A DNA stretch of 10,079 nucleotides from an uncultured Prevotella sp. (GCA_900769055.1 CAAGFF010000234.1:1-10079), one strand, 5' to 3'. Counted from the stretch's first letter, positions 1 through 6,935 are shown. Notes: generated by a model not told the origin, from the letters alone. Numbers and translations: made by a program.

Positions 1-236
1 TGCGACTTCTTCTCGATGTCCCATTCCACGGAGTAGTTCACCTCTCCGTTAGCAGTCTTGTGTACGAGGATGAGGTTTTCCGAGGGGTCGCTGATGCGTG
101 GGAACTCGTACCTGCCATATTCCTTATACTCGTAGGTAGGGTTACGGTTAGAGTTGCTTACTGTATTTTCCTCATCATCCGAACATGCTGTGAAAGCCAG
201 TATGGCGAGAAGGCTGAGTAATAATTTCTTTGACAT
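1..236 (-). CDS. Lipoprotein, probable DNA/RNA non-specific endonuclease (5' part only)
   Basis: Only the first 78 codons are present; the gene runs off the left edge. The ATG at 236 opens a lipoprotein signal peptide (MSKKLLLSLLAILAFTAC) whose lipidated Cys is residue 18. The next residues are SDDEE, a serine-plus-acidic tract of the kind that sends Bacteroidota lipoproteins to the outer surface. After a short polar linker, the stretch YEFPRISDPSENLILVHK and then VNYSVEWD resembles the N-terminal part of Bacteroidota NUC1-family (DNA/RNA non-specific) endonucleases, where a phrase like 'HK...VNYSIEWD' precedes the catalytic region. The DRGH-type catalytic motif would lie outside the window, so the enzyme call rests on N-terminal resemblance alone. 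The lipoprotein call is firm. If correct, the product would cut extracellular DNA or RNA at the cell surface. No clear promoter is visible between the rpmE2-side hairpin and this start. Confidence 0.6.
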   Translation of the reverse strand, partial: MSKKLLLSLLAILAFTACSDDEENTVSNSNRNPTYEYKEYGRYEFPRISDPSENLILVHKTANGEVNYSVEWDIEKKS

Positions 237-254
237 AGGTGAGATTTGTTGGAG

Positions 255-303
255 AAAAAAAGTGCGACCGAAACGCATATGCAACTACGTTCGACCGCAC
301 TTT
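255..303 (-). terminator. Hairpin terminator after the L31 gene, 18 nt before the next start
   Basis: The arms at 259-272 and 290-303 form a 14-bp stem with two adjacent mismatches in the middle (eight pairs AAAGTGCG/CGCACTTT outside, four pairs inside). The loop contains the small palindrome GCATATGC. Read on the minus strand, the second arm runs into seven T residues (255-261), giving a rho-independent shape. It lies 35 nt after the L31 stop codon and ends 18 nt before the ATG of the downstream lipoprotein gene, so it could also work as a leader attenuator for that gene. Confidence 0.75.
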
Positions 304-338
304 GTTTAGTTGTACTGTATCTGTGAAAGATATCGTTC

Positions 339-590
339 TTACTTCTTAAGCTTACCGTAACGGTTCATGAAGCGGTCAACGCGACCGGCTGTATCAACAA
401 GCTTGCTCTTACCGGTATAGAATGGGTGAGAGGTGCTTGAGATTTCGACTTTTACCACTGGGTAAGTTTCACCTTCAAATTCTACTGTGTCATTAGTCTT
501 GCATGTAGACTTTGTAAGGAACATATCGCCGTTGGACATATCCTTGAATACGACGGGGCGATAGTTTTCGGGATGAATACCTTTTTTCAT
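339..590 (-). CDS. rpmE2: 50S ribosomal protein L31, type B
   Basis: This 83-residue protein is a large-subunit ribosomal protein. It starts with the typical MKKGIHPENYRPVVF of type B L31 and continues with a 'T.EFEGE.YPVVKVEISS.SHPFYTGK' region, then a basic C-terminus with RFMNRYGKLKK. Length and sequence match the zinc-independent (type B) form: only one Cys (residue 30) is present, whereas the zinc-binding C+ form carries four. The ATG at 590 is the natural start, since the family begins with MK(K)xIHP. The gene appears monocistronic, with its own promoter at 640-671 and a terminator at 255-303. In many bacteria the C- form is a zinc-sparing paralogue; whether this genome also has a C+ form cannot be seen here. 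Confidence 0.97.
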   Translation of the reverse strand: MKKGIHPENYRPVVFKDMSNGDMFLTKSTCKTNDTVEFEGETYPVVKVEISSTSHPFYTGKSKLVDTAGRVDRFMNRYGKLKK

Positions 591-632
591 TTCGTTGTTA
601 AATGTTATGTTATAAAAATGTTGTTTCCACTT

Positions 633-671
633 TGGGCTGCAAAGTTACAAAGTTTTTTTCTTTCTGCCAAA
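633..671 (-). promoter_or_regulatory. Bacteroidota-type promoter of the L31 gene
   Basis: On the minus strand the -33 element TTTG (668-671) is followed by a 20-nt spacer and TAACTTTG (640-647), a full match to the Bacteroidota -7 consensus TAnnTTTG. Transcription would start near 633, giving a leader of about 42 nt to the ATG at 590. The leader is A/T-rich without a Shine-Dalgarno sequence, which is normal in this phylum. Confidence 0.7.
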
Positions 672-699
672 TAATTATAGAGAATTTTGAGAAGAGGGG

Positions 700-791
700 G
701 ATAGAGCAGATAGATAAAATAGAAAGGATAGAGCAGATAGATATGATATTGCCTTGTTTTCTATCTGCTCTATCTCTTCTATCTGCTCTAT
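700..791. repeat. Left repeat hairpin flanking the four-helix-bundle gene
   Basis: The word GATAGAGCAGATAGATA occurs twice directly (700-716 and 727-743), and its inverted form TCTATCTGCTCTAT(C) occurs twice (760-774 and 778-791). Copy 2 and copy 3 pair as a perfect 15-bp stem around an 18-nt loop. Copies 1 and 4 can pair outside this as a perfect 14-bp stem across an unequal internal loop. The block begins about 30 nt upstream of the L31 promoter and ends 8 nt past the stop codon of the neighbouring minus-strand gene. No long T-run follows on either strand, so it is not a standard terminator, although a strong hairpin here could stop transcripts or protect their 3' ends. Confidence 0.9.
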
Positions 792-799
792 TAAATTAG

Positions 800-1540
800 T
801 TATTCTTCCCCCAGTCTTTTCTTGGCTTCCGCCAGCTGTTGTCTCAAGTCTAAATATGCCTCGGTAGCTTTTTTATGGAGTTCTTCATATTTGGCTTGCC
901 ATTGCGTGTTAGCTTGTTGAAGGGCTTTGATGGTCTTTTCCTGCTCTTCCGCCTGCTTCTCAAGTGCTTTCATCTTGTCGTCCTGCTCCTGACGGTAGCC
1001 GGTACGGGCAGCATGCATCCGTTCCTTGATGCCGCCTTGAGTAACAAACTCGTTCTCGAGTTTCTGAAGATAGCTGAACATCATGGCATCCACCTGATAG
1101 CAGAGAGTCAGGCCGATGTTTGCCATTTCCTCTATCGTCCACTTATAAAGAAAATCCTCGTATTGCTCAGGGCTGTTGTTCTTCTTTGTGAACTCCTGCA
1201 TGTTGGCAAAACGAGGATGTGTTTCTTCCCATAATGTGATATTGCGCGAGGAAATGAAATCTTTGTAATCTTCTCTTAGCTCTCCTATACTGCTTCGGGC
1301 GACATTCAGTAGCTTAATCTCCATCTCTGTTGATGTCTTGCCGTCTTCGCTTCCCTCTACGATATTCTGTTTGCCAGAGCGTGCCGCCTGTACCATCTGG
1401 TCTACTGTGCGGTCACCATATTTATCCATGAACCGTTCACAAAAAACGAAAGTCAGGCGGTAAAGCGTCTCTGCCTTCTGGTAGAAATAAAGATTTTTCC
1501 AGTTTGCGCTTCTTCGCAATATCTGGTATTTCTTCTCCAT
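800..1540 (-). CDS. Four helix bundle protein with suffix domain (S23/IVS-family)
   Basis: The 246-residue soluble protein has no signal peptide. Residues about 13-100 show the S23/23S-rRNA-intervening-sequence four-helix-bundle pattern: 'NLYFYQKAETLYRLTFVF', then QAARSGKQNIVEGSEDGKTS (51-70) and LLNVARSSIGELREDY (77-92). Residues about 125-180 look like the Bacteroidota 'four helix bundle suffix' extension, ending in GGIKERMHAAR (169-179). Residues 185-245 are a charged coiled coil (KALEKQAEEQEKTIKALQQ and onward). The fold is related to the Avd accessory proteins of diversity-generating retroelements, but no reverse transcriptase is nearby and the biochemical role of the stand-alone family is not established. 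The gene is preceded by an A-rich leader but no recognisable TAnnTTTG box in the 116 bp upstream, so it may depend on read-through from the operon above. It is enclosed by matching hairpins on both sides. Confidence 0.88.
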   Translation of the reverse strand: MEKKYQILRRSANWKNLYFYQKAETLYRLTFVFCERFMDKYGDRTVDQMVQAARSGKQNIVEGSEDGKTSTEMEIKLLNVARSSIGELREDYKDFISSRNITLWEETHPRFANMQEFTKKNNSPEQYEDFLYKWTIEEMANIGLTLCYQVDAMMFSYLQKLENEFVTQGGIKERMHAARTGYRQEQDDKMKALEKQAEEQEKTIKALQQANTQWQAKYEELHKKATEAYLDLRQQLAEAKKRLGEE

Positions 1541-1563
1541 AATTATTTTTTTGAGGGTTATTG

Positions 1564-1642
1564 AGATAGATAAGATAGAGCAGATAGATGAGGTAGGAAA
1601 TAGTTTTTTTTCTATCTGCTCTATCTTATCTATCTGCTCTAT
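1564..1642. repeat. Right repeat hairpin, perfect 25-bp stem
   Basis: The arms 1564-1588 and 1611-1635 are exact reverse complements over 25 bp, enclosing a 22-nt loop that contains a run of T (1604-1611 region). The stem uses the same GATAGAGCAGATAGAT word as the left hairpin, and a second inverted copy follows at 1629-1642. On the minus strand the structure lies 14 nt after the stop of the 572-aa lipoprotein gene and 23 nt before the four-helix-bundle start. No T-run follows the second arm on that strand, so it is not a canonical terminator, though it could separate the two transcripts. Confidence 0.92.
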
Positions 1643-1656
1643 TTCTTCTAAAACAG

Positions 1657-3375
1657 TTACTTCAGGTTGACAACAATCTTCTCGATATACAATGCGCCTA
1701 TGGCATTATTCCATATCGTGAAGTGCTTGTAGTTGCCTGCACCGAAGTCGTATGTCATAGTGAAGGTGTTTAGGGTTTCACCCTTTACTGTCTCTGTTGT
1801 GGCTTCAATGGCATTTGTAACAGGATGAGCTTCTGTACCACCGTATACACTGAATACGGTAGGAGTCTCATATTTTGCCAAACCTTTAACAACAAGTACA
1901 ATGCTCTTTATCTCCTTGCTAAAAGCGGTCTCGTTGAAGAGGAAGCCCTGCTTTGCTGCATCAGAAGCATTGCCCTGTATCTGTATGCAGCCAGAGAAGT
2001 CGCCTGTAGCTGCACAAACCTTTGCTCCCTTGAAGATGATGTTGTCGTAGTTCCATGTCAGCCATGTAGAAGCATCAGCTACAGCCTGGTTGCCATAAGA
2101 GTTGGATGTCAGTTCAACACTGCCCTGGCGACCTGCCTCGATACTTGATATCGTCATACCATCACCGGCAGGAGCTACTTCGCCTCCTTCGTTTCCACCT
2201 TCATTTGACGCTTCTCCATCTTTTACGACAAAGTTCTTGACTTCCCATGTAGCGGAGTTGTTTTCGCAAGCATAGTAGAGAGCAATTACCACAGACTTCT
2301 TGCCCAACAGCTCAGCAGGGATATTTACGGAATACTTATACCAGGTATTCCAGTCAGAACCTTCGGTAAGTGTTCCTGTAATGTCAGTCCACTTCGTTGT
2401 CGTTACATCTCCCGTATAGTTGTCTGTGATAAGCACCTTGTCAGCTACGCCCGGCTTTTCTGCGCCATAGTTGGTGTAATAGCGTAGAATATATTCGAAG
2501 TTGACGACTGCTCCCTTAGAAGCTGAAAGGTCTATTGCCTTTGAAACGAGATAGCTTTCTGAAGGTGTGGTTGTCTTGCTGCTGTTGTCATAGCCCGTAG
2601 CTTTTGCACAACTGTAGTCAATTATCCAAGGAGTACCCTTGACAGTCTTTTCTGTGAAAGAGCCGAACGATGTGGCGAATGTTTCGTTTATGTATTCCCC
2701 TTCTGCCGGTGGATTAGGAGTGTCTTCACTACCGCCGGAGATTTCAGCTTCGCCTTCCTTTACGCTCAAAGACTTAACCTCCCATGTTGACGACTGTGAG
2801 GCTGTACAGGTGTGGCGGAGAGCCAATCTCACCTTGCTCCCGATGAACTCGTCTGGAATATTGGCTGATACATCTACGAAGTCGAATGATGTGCCGTTTA
2901 TTCCATCTGTGGAATATGGTATGGCAACCCAATTTGCTGTTGTCGGGTCGCCAGCATAGTCCTTACAGATGAGAAGGCTGTTGTTCGTGTTTATGTCTGC
3001 ACGCTCATACCTCATTGCATGGTTCATTTCTACATGAGCCTTTGTTGCTGCTGTGAGGTCAATTTCCGGGCTGACAAGGTAGGTTACGCCAGCTTCATTA
3101 CTCTTTGTTCCATCACCGTTGTAGTCTTTATAACCTGTAATGCATGCACTTGAATAGTCGATAGCCCATGCAATATTGGGATTGGAGCCAACAGACTGGA
3201 AATCTCCAAGGCTTGTACTGAAGTTCTGGTCGAGATAAACGCCTTCAGCAAGTTCCCCACCACCTTCGTTGCCACCTGTTCCTGGATAATCGTAAGGAGC
3301 GGGTACATCCTCGCAGCTTGTGAATGTCATTGCCGTCATGGCAAGGGCAATCATTGATAATGTCAGTTTTTTCAT
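1657..3375 (-). CDS. Lipoprotein with two choice-of-anchor J domains
   Basis: A 572-residue exported lipoprotein: the signal peptide MKKLTLSMIALAMTAMTFTSC has its lipidated Cys at residue 21, followed by EDVPAPYDYPGTGG and a Gly/Glu linker. Two homologous beta-rich repeats follow, about 47-206 and 228-386. Each has the sequence order 'NF.TS.G.F', 'W.IDYS.A..TGY', 'YLVS..IDL', '(L/M)RY', 'DY.GD.TT..W', 'NIP.E..G', 'STWEVK..SVK(E)G' (second copy ATWEVKNFVVKDG). This is the jelly-roll choice-of-anchor J pattern common in Bacteroidota cell-surface and adhesin-like proteins. Gly/Glu-rich linkers separate the domains. The last region (about 405-572) is a third beta-rich domain that I do not recognise. 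The gene is the third in an operon behind the TonB-dependent receptor and the DUF5689 lipoprotein, with a 53-nt A-rich leader and no separate promoter seen. Likely role: surface substrate binding for that receptor (inference). Confidence 0.85.
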   Translation of the reverse strand: MKKLTLSMIALAMTAMTFTSCEDVPAPYDYPGTGGNEGGGELAEGVYLDQNFSTSLGDFQSVGSNPNIAWAIDYSSACITGYKDYNGDGTKSNEAGVTYLVSPEIDLTAATKAHVEMNHAMRYERADINTNNSLLICKDYAGDPTTANWVAIPYSTDGINGTSFDFVDVSANIPDEFIGSKVRLALRHTCTASQSSTWEVKSLSVKEGEAEISGGSEDTPNPPAEGEYINETFATSFGSFTEKTVKGTPWIIDYSCAKATGYDNSSKTTTPSESYLVSKAIDLSASKGAVVNFEYILRYYTNYGAEKPGVADKVLITDNYTGDVTTTKWTDITGTLTEGSDWNTWYKYSVNIPAELLGKKSVVIALYYACENNSATWEVKNFVVKDGEASNEGGNEGGEVAPAGDGMTISSIEAGRQGSVELTSNSYGNQAVADASTWLTWNYDNIIFKGAKVCAATGDFSGCIQIQGNASDAAKQGFLFNETAFSKEIKSIVLVVKGLAKYETPTVFSVYGGTEAHPVTNAIEATTETVKGETLNTFTMTYDFGAGNYKHFTIWNNAIGALYIEKIVVNLK

Positions 3376-3428
3376 ATTTGTTTTTTATTTTTGTTTTCGT
3401 TATTGTTAGTGTTATATATAATAAGGTG

Positions 3429-4277
3429 TTACAGCTCCTCCACGTCGCTTTCCTCGCGGATGAGAATCTGCCAGATGTTATTGTATCTGGTGAAGATGCC
3501 GGTGATGTTGCATTTGCCGGTAGGCAATGGCTTGGCGGCAAAGTCAGCATAGGTGCTGGTGCGTACCACGAGATTGCTTGTCGAGAAGCCTGTTATCTCG
3601 CGGCTTACGCAGTTGGCTGCATCCTTGAGGTCTTCAGGAGCGTATGTCGTGGTGCCGTCACCATTTTTGAACTGCACATTCTGAAGAGTCATCAGCTTGC
3701 CGCTGTTCTCTATGAGATATGTCGCATCCTTAACCTTGCTGGCATCGAAAATCTCTGGCTTAACCAACGATGGGTCTGCGGTGCCAAGCAGCTTGTAGTG
3801 CTGGTTCCATACTATTCGGCTCATACGGCTTACATAGCTGCTGCCGCGTGCGTTGGTGTATGGAGTTCCAATCTCGGCCTGCTTGCCGTAGCCGCCGATG
3901 TAAAGTCCCTTAAGGTCAACTATTATCTCCTGGCCTACTGGCAGATATGCGAACAGACCACCCTGTGAGATACAGATGAGTATGGAGCTGGTGCCGTCAT
4001 CGAGGGCAATCTCGTTGTAGATGTTGCCCTGTATGTCGTTGCCTACAACACGTCCCTTTATCTGTATGTCGTCAGTAATCTCCTGATATGAGTTTGACGA
4101 GGCGTTGATAACGCTTGTGTACTTGTCTTTCAGGCTTTTTATTGTAACGACGTTAGTCTCGACGATATTCTTGTTGCCGAAGGCATCAGTGGTGTCGGGA
4201 GTGTCCCAGTCGTCATCCATGCAACCAGTGAACAGGCAGCAGGCGAAAGCCAACAGTATATATTTGATATTTTTCAT
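3429..4277 (-). CDS. DUF5689 lipoprotein, OB-fold-like domain
   Basis: The 282-residue protein has a lipoprotein signal peptide (MKNIKYILLAFACCLFTGC, Cys 19) followed at once by MDDDWDTPD. An acidic stretch directly after the Cys is the surface-export type of signal in Bacteroidota. 'DWDTPDTTDAFGNKNI' and the following region fit the DUF5689 family. Residues about 70-130 contain IKGRVVGNDIQGNIYNEIALDDGTSSILI in order, a beta-barrel pattern resembling the OB-fold-like domain of YhcR-type extracellular nucleases ('G.V.GND..GN.Y....DGT..I.I'). No catalytic motif is visible, so a binding rather than enzymatic role is more likely. The gene starts 14 nt after the stop of the TonB-dependent receptor gene and is surely co-transcribed with it. 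Its ligand is unknown; nucleic acid is a guess from the fold and from the nuclease-like gene across the divergent promoter region. Confidence 0.82.
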   Translation of the reverse strand: MKNIKYILLAFACCLFTGCMDDDWDTPDTTDAFGNKNIVETNVVTIKSLKDKYTSVINASSNSYQEITDDIQIKGRVVGNDIQGNIYNEIALDDGTSSILICISQGGLFAYLPVGQEIIVDLKGLYIGGYGKQAEIGTPYTNARGSSYVSRMSRIVWNQHYKLLGTADPSLVKPEIFDASKVKDATYLIENSGKLMTLQNVQFKNGDGTTTYAPEDLKDAANCVSREITGFSTSNLVVRTSTYADFAAKPLPTGKCNITGIFTRYNNIWQILIREESDVEEL

Positions 4278-4291
4278 TGCCGTAGAGTGAT

Positions 4292-6799
4292 TTAGAATCT
4301 GTATGATAGGTTAATCATTCCGTTGGTACCATAAGCATAGTACTTCTTTGGGTTCTTGGAGAACCTGTATGAGCGGGCATTGCCAGACGATGTGAAGTCG
4401 GAGCGGCTCTGCTCGTAACCGCCTGTGCAGATGCGGGTGTTGTTCAGAATGTTCGTTACCATGAAGTTGATGCTCAGCTGTCCTTTCTTCAGTCGGATGC
4501 TCTTGCCGATGCTTCCGTCGAGCATGAAACCGCCATTGCCCTTGTCCTGTGGTGATGGCGACTCGTTGAGCTTGCTCAACGGCCCGTCCATTCTGTAGTA
4601 AGGAGAGTAGCTGAGGTATATGCGGTCATAGTAGTTGCCGTTGAGGTCGATGTACCATCCGCCCTGGTGGTAGCTGATGGCTCCGCTAAGTGCGGTGAGT
4701 GGGGTACCGCTCTCGCGCATACCAGTGCAGCGCAGAATGTCGTCGTTGTAAGTACCCTGAGTAGAGTTCAGGTATCTGACGGTAGCATCGTTGACATATT
4801 TAGCCTCGCTGATGGTTCCGATGAACTTCAGGTTAAGGAAGGAGGTTACCTTGAAGTCAAGACCTGCCTCTACGCCGTAATATTCCTTTGCGTTGTCTGT
4901 CGTGGAAACATACGAGAACGAGTTGATATCATCGAAGTAGAAGCATGTCCACTCCGTAACGTCATCAAGACGGCTGTAGTATGCGTTGACGTTTGCATGG
5001 AGCCATGAGCCTTGATACTGGTATCCTAACTCGCTGCTGAACACGCGCTCATTCTTCAGGTTGCCAACGAAGTCGTTGTTCATCTCTGCAGCCTGGAATG
5101 CTACTGATGCCGTAGGAGCGTTCCACTGATAGCCTGCACCGATGGAGAACGTGTGGCCTCTGCCTGGTGTATAAGTCAGGGCTGCCTTGCCGCCACCCTC
5201 GCCGAAGCGTGCCTTGCCGCTCTTTCCGTAAGAGTTGTTTGGGAACAGACCGTTGCGCATCTTTCCGTCTCGCTCCATAGATGTGCCGCCAATCCTACCA
5301 GCAACGAGAACGTTGAATCGTCCGAGGTTGCGGCTGTAGCTTGTCCAGGCAAAAGCCTTGTTGACATTGATGTTGTAGTCGTAGCCAAACTTGTCGCCCT
5401 CGCCGACAACGGCGTCACGGTGGTTGAGGTCGTACTGAACCTCGTCAGAACCTGGGGCGTAGGTGCCTATGGCGTAAGTGTTGATGTTGTGGAACGACGT
5501 TGCTCCGAGCAGGTCGTCCATTGTCTGGTAGTGCTTGGTGTTGCTCGTTGCCAGCACCACTCCGATGTTCCATTTGCTCTGCTCGTCAAGGTGTGCGTTG
5601 AGTACGGACGACAGGGTTAGCATGCTCTGGTCACTGTGTCGCTTCTGTACATAGTACATGGCGTCTGCACCCTGCTGTGATGCCATCTGGTTGGAGTAGT
5701 ACAGGCGGTCCCAGTTAATCTGCCTGTTGGCCTTGCTCGCTGTCAGATAGTCGTAAGCGGTCTGCCAGTCGGCAAGAGCCTGGTCTGTCATGAACTGCGA
5801 GTTCTCGCCCCATACATCGTAGAAGCTTGATGGAAGCATCTTCCAGTAGTCTGGATGTGGATTGTCGGAGTTGTTGTAGTTGAGCTTTGTAGAGCTGTAC
5901 CATCCGTACTTGCCACCAAGAGATGTGGTGAGCTTCATGTCGTCGTCGATGTTCCAGTCCCATGTCAGCACGGCTGTTGGTGCAAAGTCGTTGACCACGC
6001 GTGAGTTGCGCTTCTTTCCGTTCTGGTAACCCCAGTACGGGTTATACTGTGTGTCGTTTGCTATCCAGTACATCTCGTCCGTAGATGCGCCTTGCGATGC
6101 TCTCTCAGTAGGATTGCCCCACGTGGCGAACGTCAGCGAGTGGTTGTTGTTGTCGCCGAAAAGTTTCTGCACGCCAAGGTAGTAGGACAGGGCATTGTAG
6201 AATGTGCCCTCTACATATCCCTCGCTTGCCCAGCGGTAAGTGATGTTTGCGCTTACTGCCCATCCTTTTGAGTTAAGTCCGCTGTTGTAGGTGTACATAC
6301 CTCTCAGGGTGTAGTTGCGGTTTGCTCCACTGAGCGTCACCCTATGGCCAATAGCCATGTCGGCAGGCCGGAAGTCGTAGTTGTTGCTTCCGCCCATGTT
6401 GGACATCGAGAACGAGTTGGCCTCGAACGGCATTGCCGAGTCAAGGTTACGTGTCTGCTGGTTGAGTCCACCGACAAGAGAGTAGCGGAACTGTCCTGTC
6501 TCCATGTCGTTCATCGGTACACTGTTGATGTAGACATCATTGTACTTCTGATTGAACGCGCGGTACCTGAACCTCACTGGTGAGAACAGATAACCGACCT
6601 CGGAGGCGTAGATGTTGGAATTGGAGTTGATAATCGTCACGTTCTGTGCGAAGTTGTCCTCTTCTCCCAATTGTGCCTCCGTGAATGTGAATGCTTGCTC
6701 GCTCATGGCAGCCCCCACAGAGCCGATAGAGTCGGTTTGTGCAGAGGCCAAAGGGATGTAGCTGAGAGCAATCACAGCCATTGTTAGCTTTTCTTTCAT
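4292..6799 (-). CDS. TonB-dependent outer-membrane receptor (non-SusC type)
   Basis: The 835-residue outer-membrane protein has a Sec signal peptide ending ASA|Q at residue 20. Residues about 45-170 form a plug-like domain: 'FAQNVTIINSNSNIYASEVGYLFSPVRFRYRAF', then 'VYINSVPMNDMETGQFRYSLVGGLNQQTR', the Bacteroidota version of the usual 'G...V.I.GVP.ND.E.G' plug motif. The remainder alternates aromatic beta strands and polar loops and ends in NLSYRF with a terminal Phe, as expected for a 22-strand barrel inserted by BamA. It lacks the N-terminal carboxypeptidase-regulatory-like domain found on SusC/RagA receptors, and no SusD gene is adjacent. The family imports bulky or scarce ligands using TonB-ExbBD energy. 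It is the first gene of the three-gene operon, with 148 bp separating it from the divergent secreted EEP-family enzyme. Substrate cannot be read from the sequence. Confidence 0.92.
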   Translation of the reverse strand: MKEKLTMAVIALSYIPLASAQTDSIGSVGAAMSEQAFTFTEAQLGEEDNFAQNVTIINSNSNIYASEVGYLFSPVRFRYRAFNQKYNDVYINSVPMNDMETGQFRYSLVGGLNQQTRNLDSAMPFEANSFSMSNMGGSNNYDFRPADMAIGHRVTLSGANRNYTLRGMYTYNSGLNSKGWAVSANITYRWASEGYVEGTFYNALSYYLGVQKLFGDNNNHSLTFATWGNPTERASQGASTDEMYWIANDTQYNPYWGYQNGKKRNSRVVNDFAPTAVLTWDWNIDDDMKLTTSLGGKYGWYSSTKLNYNNSDNPHPDYWKMLPSSFYDVWGENSQFMTDQALADWQTAYDYLTASKANRQINWDRLYYSNQMASQQGADAMYYVQKRHSDQSMLTLSSVLNAHLDEQSKWNIGVVLATSNTKHYQTMDDLLGATSFHNINTYAIGTYAPGSDEVQYDLNHRDAVVGEGDKFGYDYNINVNKAFAWTSYSRNLGRFNVLVAGRIGGTSMERDGKMRNGLFPNNSYGKSGKARFGEGGGKAALTYTPGRGHTFSIGAGYQWNAPTASVAFQAAEMNNDFVGNLKNERVFSSELGYQYQGSWLHANVNAYYSRLDDVTEWTCFYFDDINSFSYVSTTDNAKEYYGVEAGLDFKVTSFLNLKFIGTISEAKYVNDATVRYLNSTQGTYNDDILRCTGMRESGTPLTALSGAISYHQGGWYIDLNGNYYDRIYLSYSPYYRMDGPLSKLNESPSPQDKGNGGFMLDGSIGKSIRLKKGQLSINFMVTNILNNTRICTGGYEQSRSDFTSSGNARSYRFSKNPKKYYAYGTNGMINLSYRF

Positions 6800-6829
6800 A
6801 AATGATAAAATGGATTAGTTGTTTAGATG

Positions 6830-6844
6830 ATTGGTGCAAAGTAA
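6830..6844 (-). promoter_or_regulatory. Possible -7 element of the receptor operon
   Basis: On the minus strand TTACTTTG (6837-6844) matches TAnnTTTG at seven of the eight positions counting the two free ones, and is placed about 38 nt upstream of the ATG at 6799. A matching -33 TTTG is not evident (CTTTT at the expected spacing), so the call is weak. Confidence 0.35.
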
Positions 6845-6893
6845 CGAAAATATTTTGATAATGAAAAGCTTTTTATATTATTTTTTTGTTAAT

Positions 6894-6935
6894 CTTGCTC
6901 ATTATTCAATTTTAATTCCGATATTTGCAGCATAA
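6894..6935 (+). promoter_or_regulatory. Possible promoter of the secreted EEP-family gene
   Basis: GATATTTG (6920-6927) is close to the -7 consensus TAnnTTTG, and CTTG (6894-6897) could serve as the -33 element with a 22-nt spacer, two longer than in the L31 promoter. The start would be near 6934, leaving a very short leader before the ATG at 6948. It is back to back with the putative receptor-operon promoter, so both gene sets could share control. Confidence 0.4.

Larger units (their letters stand above)
701..1642. mobile_element. Putative insertion-like unit: four-helix-bundle gene with hairpin ends
   Basis: The outermost repeat words form perfect 17-bp terminal inverted repeats, ATAGAGCAGATAGATAA at 701-717 and its reverse complement at 1626-1642. 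Just outside lie GAAGA (691-695) and TCTTC (1644-1648). Each end also folds into its own hairpin. The only gene inside encodes a four helix bundle suffix-domain protein. Members of the four-helix-bundle family are known from intervening sequences in bacterial 23S rRNA genes, which also have complementary ends, so the layout is suggestive. There is no transposase or integrase motif, and no target duplication can be proven from one copy. Treat mobility as a hypothesis. Confidence 0.35.

Noticed and set aside
602..799. 65-codon plus-strand ORF over the left repeat hairpin
   Set aside because: It is made largely of the repeat word and the L31 promoter region, has no family resemblance, and its sequence (repeated IEQIDKIERIEQID) is just the translated repeat.
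800..1540. Avd protein of a diversity-generating retroelement
   Set aside because: The fold is related, but the protein has the suffix domain and coiled coil, and there is no reverse transcriptase or template/variable repeat pair in the window.
701..1642. IS200/IS605-like or classical insertion sequence
   Set aside because: Hairpin ends are suggestive, but the enclosed protein has no HUH/tyrosine or DDE motif; it is a four-helix-bundle protein.
3324..3968. 214-codon plus-strand ORF
   Set aside because: Antisense to the DUF5689 lipoprotein gene and its neighbour; its start lies inside the signal peptide of the 572-aa gene and no domain is seen.
5153..5620. 155-codon plus-strand ORF within the receptor gene
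   Set aside because: Antisense to clear barrel sequence; the Val/Ala-rich composition is typical of a shadow of aromatic-Asn-rich barrel codons.
1657..6799. Polysaccharide utilization locus
   Set aside because: There is no SusD homologue, no glycoside hydrolase or sulfatase, and the receptor lacks the SusC N-terminal domain.
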